Origin: Osedax frankpressi
Taxonomy: Eukaryota > Annelida > Polychaeta > Sabellida > Siboglinidae
Length of the DNA stretch: 64,000 bases
Reading direction: 5' to 3'
NCBI GenBank assembly: GCA_964035775.1
Contig: OZ038314.1
Span: 18,823,025-18,887,024 of the forward strand
Under the pieces are notes generated by a model that saw nothing but the letters and a program-made list of their open reading frames with translations, searched no databases and was not told the DNA's origin. This document shows, piece after piece, positions 56,001 to 64,000 of this stretch (positions are counted from its first letter, which is position 1; each line of letters begins with the position of its first letter). A program made the translations under genes and the position numbers.

Positions 56001-59000
56001 GAGTGTGTGACGAGTGTGTGGCAAGTGTGTGACGAGTGGGGATGAGTGGAGATGAGTGGAGATGAGTGGAGATGAGTGGAGATGAGTGGAGATGAGTGGA
56101 GATGAGTGGAGATGAGTATATGACGAGTGTGTGACGAGTGGGGATGAGTGGAGATGAGTGGAGATGAGTGGAGATGAGTGTGTGATGAGTGGGGATGAGT
56201 GTGTGATGAGTTTGTGATAAGTGTGTGACGAGTGTGTGATGAGTGTGTGATGAGTGGGGATGAGTATATGACGAGTGTGTGACGAGTGGGGATGAGTGGA
56301 GATGAGTGGAGATGAGTGTGTGATGAGTGGGGACGAGTGTGTGATGAGTTTGTGATAAGTGTGTGATGAGTGGGGATGAGTGTGTGATGAGTGTGTGATG
56401 AGTGTGTGATGAGTGTGTGATGAGCGTGTAATGAGTGTGTAATGAGTGTGTGACGAGTGTGTGACGAGTGTGTGATGAATGTGTGACGAGTGTGTGGCAA
56501 GTGTGTGACGAGTGGGGATGAGTGGAGATGAGTGGAGATGAGTGGAGATGAGTGGAGATGAGTGTGTGATGAGTGTGTGATGAGTGGGGATGAGTATATG
56601 ACGAGTGTGTGACGAGTGGGGATGAGTGGAGATGAGTGGAGATGAGTGGAGATGAGTGGAGATGAGTGTGTGATGAGTGTGTGATGAGTGGGGATGAGTA
56701 TATGACGAGTGTGTGACGAGTGGGGATGAGTGGAGATGAGTGGAGATGAGTGTGTGATGAGTGGGGATGAGTGTGTGATGAGTTTGTGATAAGTGTGTGA
56801 CGAGTGTGTGATGAGTGTGTGATGAGTGGGGATGAGTATATGACGAGTGTGTGACGAGTGGGGATGAGTGGAGATGAGTGGAGATGAGTGTGTGATGAGT
56901 GGGGACGAGTGTGTGATGAGTTTGTGATAAGTGTGTGATGAGTGGGGATGAGTGTGTGATGAGCGTGTGACGAGCGTGTGACGAGTGTGTGATGAGTGGG
57001 GATGAGTGTGTGATGAGTGTGTGATAAGTGTGTGACGAGTGTGTGATGAGTGGGGATGAGTGTGTGATGAGTGGGGATGTGTGTGTGATGAGCGTGTGAC
57101 GAGTGTGTGATGAGTGTGTGATGAGTGGGGATGAGTGGGGATGAGTGTGTGATGAGTGTGTGATGAGTGGGGATGTGTGTGTGATGAGCGTGTGACGAGT
57201 GTGTGATGAGTGTGTGATGAGTGGGGATGAGTGTGTGATGAGTGTGTGATGAGTGTGTGATGAGTGGGGATGAGTGTGTGATGAGTGTGTGATGAGTGTG
57301 TGATGAGTGGGGATGTGTGTGTGATGAGTGTGTGATGAGTGTGTGATGAGTGTGTGATGAGTGTGTGATGAGTGTGTGATGAGTGGGGATGAGTGGAGAT
57401 GAGTGTGTGATGAGTGGGGATGAGTGTGTGATGAGTGTGTGATGAGTGGGGATGAGTGTGTGATGAGTGTGTGATGAGTGTGTGATGAGTGGGGATGAGT
57501 GTGTGATGAGTGTGTGATGAGTGTGTGATGAGTGGGGATGAGTGTGTGATGAGTGTGTGATGAGTGGGGATGTGTGTGAGGTAGTACGAAATATAGTGGA
57601 ATAAAATATTGTCAGACAATTAATTGGTTATTAATTGGTTAACACAATGCGGGTTTCTATATAATAAACAATTATCAGTTTTAATAATAAATATCACTTA
57701 CAAAGCAATCCACTAATAATAATAATTACTTTATATAATATTGACATAATAATTAAAAAGGACATTATAATATTGATTATTACTAATAGTAATATAATAT
57801 ATATATATATATTTACTATGTAACATATTTCTATGTATAATATGATACACTTTACTGTATATATATTTATTCTAGTGTATATCATATACTGCAAATTTAT
57901 AGAACAGATGGTACACTAGATTATATAAATGTACTATAATATATGTACAGCCAATATGACAGATAGGGTAACATATATAGCTATATATAGTATTATAATA
58001 TCGTTATATATATATATATATAAGGAATAACGAGTTTATAAGAAATAATAGAAGTATGAATATTAGCCAGGTATATTACATTTAAATTGACCTCTACACC
58101 TCTATACATCTATACCTCTACACCTCTATGTAATCTACGAACTAATTATATACAAGGTAGTAACGTGCGTTTAAAGTAGAAAACGTAATACCGCGAATAT
58201 GGTGAGTACTCGAAGGTTTAATGGGTAGGTACTAACTGAAAGTACTCGTCACTGGGACTCTTGGCCAGACTGGAATAACTGTGGTTGTAGACAGAATTGA
58301 TTGTTTGGTTAATTACGCACTCATTTTTTAGAGATAGAACACCGGGACAATGGTAGAGAGTTACATCGGGTCCATGTACACAGTCTGCGAAGGAGTAATA
58401 GGGGGTTAGAATGGGGTTAGGGTGGAGTAGAGTTAGGGAAGAGTAAGGTAAAGTTAGCGTAGAGTTAAGGTAGAGTAGGGTTAGGGTGGAGTAGAGTTAG
58501 GGATGAGTAAGGTAGAGTTAGCGTAGAGTTAAGATGGAGTTAAGATAGAATGGGGTTAGGGTGGAGTAGCGTTAGGGATGAGTAAGGTAGAGTTAGCGTA
58601 GAGTTAGTGTAAAGTTAAGGTGGAGTTAAGATAGAGTAGGGTTAGGGTGGAGTAGAGTTAGGGATGAGTAAGGTAGAGTTAGCGTAGAGTTAAGGTGGAG
58701 TTAAGATAGAATGGGGTTAGGGTGGAGTAGCGTTAGGGATGAGTAAGGTAGAGTTAGCGTAGAGTTAGTGTAAAGTTAAGGTGGAGTTAAGATAGAGTAG
58801 GGTTAGGGTGGAGTAGAGTTAGGGATGAGTAAGGTAGAGTTAGCGTAGAGTTAGTGTAAAGTTAAGGTAGAGTTAAGATAGAGTAGGGTTAGGGTGGAGT
58901 AGAGTTAGAGTAGAATTAGGGATAGTCTATTGACATAAGTAAGTAGTAGTGATGTTTTGGTGCGGGGAGAATTAACATGTAAATAATGATTAATACGTAA

Positions 59001-62000
59001 AACTGTTGTAGATATCCTGAGGTCACCATCAGTTAGTCTAGACGACACCAGAGTGTTATAAGGTGACGTTATACGGTGACGTTATCGTCTAGAGTAGTGC
59101 TTATATAAGTCATATCTAAATATAATGTAAGTACAATCAAACGCGTAATCGAGCGACTACATCGCTAGATAGTATTGCTTTCTAAGACTAGTTTAGCGAA
59201 ATTTTTAAGAGCTTTAAAAGAGAAGTTGTTAGATATTATTCTAAAATAACGATAAAAACGTTATTTCGTCTAGATCCGATTACTAGATAGAAATAGCCTC
59301 GACATCACCATCAAGAAGTGTGGGTATGAGGACATGTCAAAAGACATGTTAAAACCACTATTGAATGCGGGTGGAATATTTGCGATATTTTAATCGCACC
59401 CAATACACCCAGTATCGTAGTTAGTAGGATAAAGGTCTCCGACATTCTTATCTTCGATGCGGGGAATATTATGTTTTTACTACTAGTTTAATTGGCAAAC
59501 GATGTTTAACCTGTCAAATTTACACACGATAAACTCTAATTCGCATTAATCGATACACGGGACGCCGACATGTAGGCCAAAGTACGACCTTGACTAACAT
59601 TTCGTATTCCAGGAGTTGCTGCAATCGCTCCAGGGAAGCGCCAAGGTCAGAGACGAGAACAGGTAGTACAGAGACCAGGCGATCACTACGTTGTAATACA
59701 CCGAGATGAAACTCGACACCATGAACATGCCCCAACCGATTCCTGCGGAGTAAGGGTATACGGAATGGTGGGTTAGACTAGAGATAACGGTAAGTGGGTT
59801 AGATAAGCATAAGAGCGGACGAATTTCAAGTAGGAAATGCCGAATTTTTGATTTCATAATTATTTATAAATTATTATATATGTATATGGAATCAGTTATT
59901 CGAAATAGTTTACAATTAACAGCCGATTAAAGTGATGTTACGCACCTTTCATGAGTGGACATATCTTCCAGACGGTGATGACACCTTCGCTAGCAAACTG
60001 CCCGAAAGCCAACTCCATAAAGAACAATGGAATACCGGCGAATACCAGCATGAATGCGTAGGGTATCAGAAAGGCTCCTATATAGACCAGTATATAGATA
60101 TAGATATATAGATAACTAGTGATAACGTTGTTATCGATACTATAGTATTTGAATAATTAAAACATATATCAAATTATTTTCATTGTGTAATTTATAAGTG
60201 AATGGATGATTAATTGAATTATGAAAAATAAATGAAATATCATGTTTTATATTTAATATTGAGTTCCCCTGTAAATATTTGCATAAGTATTATCAAATTA
60301 CTCAATATCTCGTTGTGGTAAATTCGAAAAATTCATTTAAACTTAAATAATAATAATTTAAAACATTTCATATATATTCTATGAATATTATATTTATACA
60401 TAATTTATATACTCAACTTATATTTATGTGTCACATTTTGATAAATATTTATTTTATAATCAATATTGAGCAAATATATTTGAAAAATTAATAAATAACA
60501 TAAATGACCTGGATTATTATTTTTCCACCAGAAAAAAAGTAATTAATATAAACATTTATTTAAATATTATTTAATTCTGTACCACTTAAATATACAATTT
60601 TTTTAAATTGTAGACATAATATAAATCCCCTTGATTATTATTAGACAGTTTGATAGACTACACAATATCCAGATAATTATATATATTCAATATTTTCCTT
60701 ACTAACTATACATTGGAATTTGGGAAAAAAAACTATTACCATCTAAAAAACTATTACCTCGTTTATTTTCATGGTGTATGCAAAAAGGTATAAGATCATT
60801 TATTTTTTTAAATTTTATAATTTAATTTAAAGATCTTCAATTTATTATTAATTTTTCTCGAGATATCAAAAGAATAAAAAAGTAAAAAACAATCACTGGT
60901 TGCTGGAATATATTTTCAGCTATTATATTCTTAATTGTCTATATAATATATTAAATATATTAACAAGTAAATTATTATCTAAACAATAATGTATACAAAT
61001 GATTATATCTTTTTTAAAGTATATATATATATATATATATTTAAAAGATAAAGATATATATAGAAATTTTCCAGTGGAAAATTTATGTCTATAAATATTT
61101 ATATTTTTTTAATTTTAAACAGAGATGTTATTACTAATTAATTGAATCAATACGAAATAAGATAGATATATAATATACATATATTATGGAAATTTTTGAT
61201 TTCTTATATAATTTTAATCTATATATATAAATATATAAATTGATAAACATAGAAATTAATTTAAATTAGGAAAACGTATATCTAATATCTATGAATTGTA
61301 TTTAAATAATGAATTATATAAATAATAATATTACATTAGTTTAGTTGCATATCATGAGGTATTACTGACCAGAGTGGTCAGTAATAGGTGAACAATCTAT
61401 TTATTGGTCAATGCTCTTAGCTGACCGTATTCTAAACTCTAGTGAATTCACATTCTACATTTCTCCAAACATATATATATAACAAAATATTTGTAAACTA
61501 ATTATTATAATTTATACTTAATTAATAAATTAATTAATTATAGAGTATTTATTATTGTAATACAACTCTATATAAAACTAAATGCTTTCTAATCAAATAT
61601 ATATATATATTATTAGATTTTGTATATCGTCAAATAATGATAAAAATGTATTTATTTAAAAGATTAAATATAATATATTTAAATATTTTATATATTAATT
61701 AAATTACAGACGCGTACGTTATAAGCTCCAGGTATGCGATCAAACAATCGACTACGGCACTAACCCCCTCCATTCCGGTAACAGAGGTATGGGAAACGCC
61801 ACAGATTACCCAGTCCCACCGCATAGCTGAGACAAGACAACAGGAAATCGAGTTTACCGCTCCAGTTTCCGCGTTCATCTTCTGCATCGCTATCGTCCAG
61901 GTAGTCCTGAGCCTCGGTGTCCTTGTCCACGATCTTATTGGTCAACACCAGTATCTCCTTATTTGCCTCGAGTTCACCTGGCTTCGACATTGCTGGTTCC

Positions 62001-62029
62001 GGTCGTTTCTTATACACGCCTGTATCGTC
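47309..62029 (-). CDS. SLC6A5/SLC6A9-like: SLC6 Na+/Cl- dependent transporter, glycine-transporter-like; 14 exons, ~650 residues
   Basis: Plasma-membrane symporter that clears an amino-acid transmitter, probably glycine. Exons, 5' to 3' on -: 62029-61765, 60077-59946, 59742-59599, 58384-58237, 53597-53465, 51602-51468, 49960-49857, 49773-49649, 49572-49460, 49258-49121, 48923-48824, 48680-48580, 47824-47651, 47479-47309. Phases agree. TM1 has [14 protein letters not shown] (Na+ and substrate site); TM3 has [10 protein letters not shown]; loop 2 has paired Cys and sequons NQT and NHS; TM4 follows [13 protein letters not shown]5 holds [22 protein letters not shown]6 has [20 protein letters not shown]7 has [16 protein letters not shown]10 has [16 protein letters not shown]; the tail has [16 protein letters not shown] with SYNKFHNNC is typical of GlyT, though SPC replaces the usual SAA or ACA. 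The first exon opens with acceptor TTTAG, so an upstream exon is likely; otherwise Met at residue 14 (MSKPGE) starts a 647-residue protein. The exact substrate is inferred. Confidence 0.92.
47894..48320 (-). repeat. 16-bp minisatellite in an SLC6 intron
   Basis: About 26 copies of AGTATCTATAGTTGCA, with TTACC and ATATA variants. It lies 70 bp from the splice acceptor of the exon at 47,651-47,824. This is one of the few arrays here whose transcribed strand does contain AG (ATAGAT). Confidence 0.93.
49961..51425 (-). other. SLC6 intron without recognisable content
   Basis: Unique, AT-rich intronic sequence between the TM6 exon and the TM5 exon. The 51,100-51,330 part is richer in CpG and G+C. 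Short frames on - here (50,940-51,569) resemble no protein I know and overlap an exon in the wrong frame. Confidence 0.7.
51426..51462 (-). repeat. (TA)n microsatellite abutting a splice donor
   Basis: About 18 TA repeats begin 5 bases into the intron on the transcribed (-) strand: the exon ends AAG, the donor is GTCAG, then TA repeats follow. Confidence 0.95.
51604..51655 (-). repeat. Short 12/13-bp repeat overlapping a splice acceptor
   Basis: Four units of GTGGGGGTATAA-type on +. Read on - they supply the pyrimidine-rich CCCCCAC stretch ending in CAG at the acceptor of the exon 51,468-51,602. Confidence 0.85.
51742..51846 (-). repeat. 11-bp minisatellite
   Basis: About nine copies of TAACCCCGTAC with GAACCCCGTAC variants, inside the SLC6 intron 51,603-53,464. 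It is C-rich on + and therefore G-rich on the transcribed strand. Confidence 0.93.
51847..52645 (-). other. Intronic stretch with no recognised content
   Basis: Part of the SLC6 intron 51,603-53,464. Unique, AT-rich. No conserved frame, array or RNA seen. Confidence 0.7.
52646..52695 (-). repeat. 14-bp repeat, 3.5 copies
   Basis: Units of GGTGTCAGTGTCAC; the first has GCC in place of GTC. A 65-residue frame across it has no family resemblance and I do not call it. Confidence 0.85.
52970..53042. repeat. (TA)n microsatellite
   Basis: About 36 TA repeats with one AA interruption, within the same SLC6 intron. Confidence 0.95.
53043..53464 (-). other. Intronic stretch with no recognised content
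   Basis: Unique sequence between the TA run and the donor (GTTCGT) of the TM4 exon at 53,465-53,597. Frames on + here (53,382-53,567) are shadows of that exon. Confidence 0.7.
53598..53879 (-). repeat. Degenerate purine-rich repeat
   Basis: Irregular G/A/T-rich sequence on + with recurrent GTGTTAGAG, GGAGAGTG and GGGTGTG words. It looks like an old, decayed minisatellite at the start of the 4.6-kb intron. Confidence 0.5.
53880..53990 (-). repeat. 11-bp minisatellite
   Basis: Units AGAGATAGTGT and AGAGATAGTCT alternate several times, flanked by decayed copies. The transcribed strand reads ACACTATCTCT, without AG. Confidence 0.85.
54180..54710 (-). repeat. Minisatellite grading from degenerate to 27-bp regular units
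   Basis: On + it starts as loose ACTTGACATTAAAAAT words (54,180-54,300), passes through GACATTAG and GATATAAG words, and becomes a regular 27-bp unit after about 54,540 whose core is ACATTAGACATTAGATAT. The gradient suggests growth at the right-hand end. Confidence 0.9.
54798..55898 (-). repeat. Compound minisatellite with a 683-bp duplication
   Basis: Order: array A1 (54,798-55,110, units of 12-14 bp such as GGTGTATGTAAGGG), unique spacer S1 (about 55,111-55,215), array B1 (about 55,216-55,596), array A2 (about 55,597-55,793), spacer S2 (about 55,794-55,898). S1 and S2 differ at only a few bases and are offset by 683 bp (TGACTCATG at 55,161 and 55,844). The long - strand frames arise because the repeat complement contains no stops. 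Confidence 0.9.
55216..55596 (-). repeat. 11-bp GATGAGTGTGT array, copy B1
   Basis: About 35 copies of the 11-bp unit with GATAAG, GACGAG, GTGGG and GTGGA variants. It is the same family as the longer array downstream. Confidence 0.9.
55899..57580 (-). repeat. 11-bp GATGAGTGTGT array, copy B2, with a 572-bp higher-order repeat
   Basis: About 150 copies of GATGAGTGTGT and variants. Diagnostic variants repeat at a fixed offset: TTTGTGATAA at 56,211 and 56,349, then again at 56,783 and 56,921; GATGAGTATAT at 56,259 and 56,831. The offset is 572 bp each time. The transcribed strand is G-free over most units (ACACACTCATC). A 585-residue - strand frame across it is an artefact. Confidence 0.92.
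57581..58236 (-). other. AT-rich end of the SLC6 intron
   Basis: Short TA runs (57,799-57,812 and about 58,005-58,022) and otherwise unique sequence, up to the donor GTTAGT of the loop-2 exon. Confidence 0.75.
58395..58925 (-). repeat. GTTAGGG-containing minisatellite with a 161-bp higher-order period
   Basis: Built from 5-6-bp words (GTAGAG, GTTAGG, GGTGGA). The marker GGGATGAG occurs at 58,500, 58,575, 58,661, 58,736 and 58,822, giving alternating steps of 75 and 86 bp and an exact 161-bp period. TTAGGG occurs many times but never as a pure hexamer run. It starts about 10 bp from the splice acceptor of the exon 58,237-58,384. Confidence 0.93.
58926..59598 (-). other. SLC6 intron, unique part
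   Basis: Non-repetitive sequence up to the donor GTTAGT of the TM3 exon. No frame with family resemblance. Confidence 0.75.
60078..61764 (-). other. AT-rich SLC6 intron between the TM1 and TM2 exons
   Basis: 1.69 kb, very AT-rich, with TA runs near 61,020-61,040 and 61,595-61,610. No minisatellite, gene or RNA recognised; by far the longest intron here with no array. Confidence 0.8.
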
Positions 62030-62088
62030 CTAAAGTTGTAAATACGTGATTAAATACGTGTGTTTAAGCCTGCGGATAATAGGACGGT

Positions 62089-62121
<33 letters not shown>

Positions 62122-62136
62122 GTATATAAATATATG

Positions 62137-62173
<37 letters not shown>

Positions 62174-63375
62174 GTATATATATATATAAGTATATATATA
62201 TATATATAAATAACGACATGTGGCAAAGTAAGAGGTGATAATAAATAATCGGTGTAGTTGTTTAATTTGTAATATGAACTAATATATATATAAAGTGCAT
62301 ATTATATTATATACATGTGCTATAGTGTATCAGTAATACGCTGTATTGTCTAATATATTGATAATGATCTATTGTATAATATGCCATAATGCATAATTAA
62401 AAATGAAAGAAGGTACACGAAAGGCATGTACATATATTTAAAATATCATATATACGTTACCCGTTACCGAACATATCGATATTTAGTATATTTACTATAG
62501 CCTATGCCTACTTCGCATATAAATATACCATATTAGATCATATTAGATCATATTAAACAGTAGATTTTGTTTTGATAAATAACAAGTTTATGATATTTTA
62601 CAAAGATATATATATATATATATATGCATTCGTAAATATCATTAATAATTATAATTAGTTATCTACTATTTAATAAATAGTATTTATTTAGAATAAATTA
62701 TGCCATAATAATAAATCTGCAAATCTTGCACATTCAAAATCAAATATATTAATCTTTTTCAATATATAGTAAGTATTACATAATTATTACAATTTATTTT
62801 AAAGCAACTTATTAAGAATATAATTAATAATTAATAATCAGTATATCGTAGGTTTTAATTCTATAAAAACACGTAGTTTTGTTCATATCGGTAAGAGGTA
62901 CAATAACTATTTCTAGGTTAGTAGGATGGAAAATTCCGAAAATAAGAGCAAGGCGTGCGTCGCAGGTCGTGCATTTTCGGGCGTGCGTGCGTTTAGATTC
63001 AGAGCGTGTTAATGGCGAAATGCAGACTGGACACGAATGATATCTGCAGATAAGAAACACGTGAAGGGTTAAAACGCCGGTGTGTAATTTGAAATAGCTA
63101 TGTTTCTGTAAAATTGATACACAATATATGAATGATATATTTATATAAATATATCGATATTCGTATACAAAACAGATTATAAAGTATAAGTATATATAAA
63201 CATATACTAGATACTTATAATGCATATTCTATTATAATAATTATATAATGTAAGTATATATTTAATTGATTAATTATAATGTAATTTATATACCACATTA
63301 TGTTATTATTTAACAAATTAAAACAATAGTTATGATATATATTTATATTACACATATATATTTACAATTATATTT

Positions 63376-63414
<39 letters not shown>

Positions 63415-63600
63415 ACTAGCCATGTTTGCTATAGACTAATATATTTAGTATGAATTATTAACTAATATGATAATTAACAATATATTATTTAATTAACAAT
63501 AAGCAATTTATTAAATTTGAATGAGCAGTTGTTGATCAGCTTATGATATGAGAATCACCAATATTTTAAGAATGAAACATTAAAAAAGTAAACGCATATG
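62030..63600. other. 5' flank or first intron of the SLC6 gene
   Basis: Begins at the acceptor of the first recognised SLC6 exon, so at least part is probably intron leading to an unseen upstream exon. It contains TA/TG runs (62,089-62,207, about 62,608-62,625, 63,380-63,410). A CpG-rich island-like patch at about 62,945-63,085 stands out from the AT-rich surroundings and could be the 5' exon or promoter; I cannot show a coding exon there. Confidence 0.5.
62089..62207. repeat. (TA)n microsatellite with TG interruptions
   Basis: Nearly continuous TA repeats broken by TATGTATA and TATAAATA words, about 60 bp upstream of the first recognised SLC6 exon. Confidence 0.9.
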
Positions 63601-63620
63601 CATCATGCATAACGTTCACT

Positions 63621-63705
63621 GATTGGTTATCCGGGTATTAATGGGTGTGGCTTATTATATAAATTGGGCGCGCGATATTGTGGCGGGCGTTATGGCTATT
63701 TCCAT
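63621..63705 (+). promoter_or_regulatory. Candidate TATA-type promoter, + strand
   Basis: Ordered elements on +: GATTGGTT (inverted CCAAT box) at 63,621-63,628, GGGTGTGGC (GC/CACCC box) at 63,643-63,651, TATATAAA at 63,656-63,663, then a GC-rich GGGCGCGCG stretch. A start would be expected near 63,686-63,705. The following sequence has a short frame ATGGCTATTTCC that stops after seven codons and a possible donor GAAT/GTATGT near 63,737. The transcribed gene would lie beyond the window. Spacing is plausible, but nothing confirms it. Confidence 0.35.
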
Positions 63706-64000
63706 TCAACTATAGGATATTCTCGGCTTCTGAGAATGTATGTTTATTAATTTCATAAATACTTTGCATTTCGTGGGACATATTTAATTATGTAATTTTT
63801 TTATGACCTGATTTATAAATCCTATAATATTGAACATAATTTTCTTCTGTAGGTACCTTGTCTCAGCATATTGGTAGGTATACTATATTAAATTATATAT
63901 ATATATATATGAATATGTATATACGTATATATTTATAATACATATTATTATATATAAATATATATAATTTAATTTCAAAAATTGTATTTATTGTATACGA
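63706..64000 (+). other. Possible 5' untranslated exon and intron start
   Basis: If the promoter is real, a leader would run to about 63,736. A pyrimidine tract TTTTCTTCTGTAG ends at 63,852 and GTAGGT occurs at 63,874, so a 21-base microexon is conceivable but unproven. The rest is TA-rich. Confidence 0.2.

Noticed and set aside
54776-57619. His/Thr/Ser-rich frames up to 585 residues on -
   Set aside because: They lie on 11-14-bp minisatellites whose complement contains no stop codon; they sit within an SLC6 intron and have no unique sequence.
58395-58925. True interstitial telomere
   Set aside because: TTAGGG never occurs as a pure head-to-tail run; it is one word among several in a compound unit.
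62824-63225. 133-residue Cys-containing frame on - upstream of the SLC6 gene
   Set aside because: Low-complexity start, no family resemblance, no supporting splice structure. The CpG-rich part may instead be regulatory.

Overview
The window is animal nuclear DNA, probably from an invertebrate that I cannot place in a phylum. Two spliced, AT-rich protein genes show this. One is an axonemal dynein heavy chain, which implies motile cilia or a flagellated sperm. The other is a Na+/Cl- dependent neurotransmitter transporter of the SLC6 family. Both use the standard genetic code, and every intron I place has GT...AG ends.

Layout. Bases 1-39,597 are one uninterrupted tandem satellite with 42/45-bp units, roughly 900 copies, and it runs off the left edge. 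Just 30 bases after its last unit comes an in-frame splice acceptor (AG at 39,626-39,627) and then twelve exons (39,628-46,947, + strand) that encode the last ~624 residues of an outer-arm dynein heavy chain of the DNAH5/DNAH8 type. The simplest reading is that the satellite fills an intron of at least 39.6 kb, with the other ~4,000 residues of the protein encoded to the left of the window. A second gene, on the - strand, converges tail to tail on it from 47,309 to 62,029. Its fourteen exons make a ~650-residue, 12-TM SLC6 transporter that most resembles glycine transporters. A possible TATA promoter for a further + strand gene lies near 63,620-63,705.

The introns of both genes carry many unrelated private minisatellites (11-16 and 27 bp, several with higher-order structure) and (TA)n runs. 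Several sit directly on splice sites. One 4.6-kb SLC6 intron is mostly minisatellite.

Main points of interest: (i) a giant satellite intron in an axonemal dynein gene, recalling the Drosophila Y-linked dynein fertility genes; (ii) the sense strand of that satellite has essentially no AG dinucleotide, so ~39.6 kb contains almost no possible 3' splice site before the real one; (iii) 18 of 24 donors in both genes have T at +3, often GTTAGT; (iv) the middle of the satellite (13.9-24.6 kb) has lost its point variants and gained fractional-length units, as expected of an averaged or collapsed assembly. The very long open reading frames across the satellite follow from its base composition and are not genes. 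I recognised no transposon, virus-like element, CRISPR array, tRNA or rRNA.
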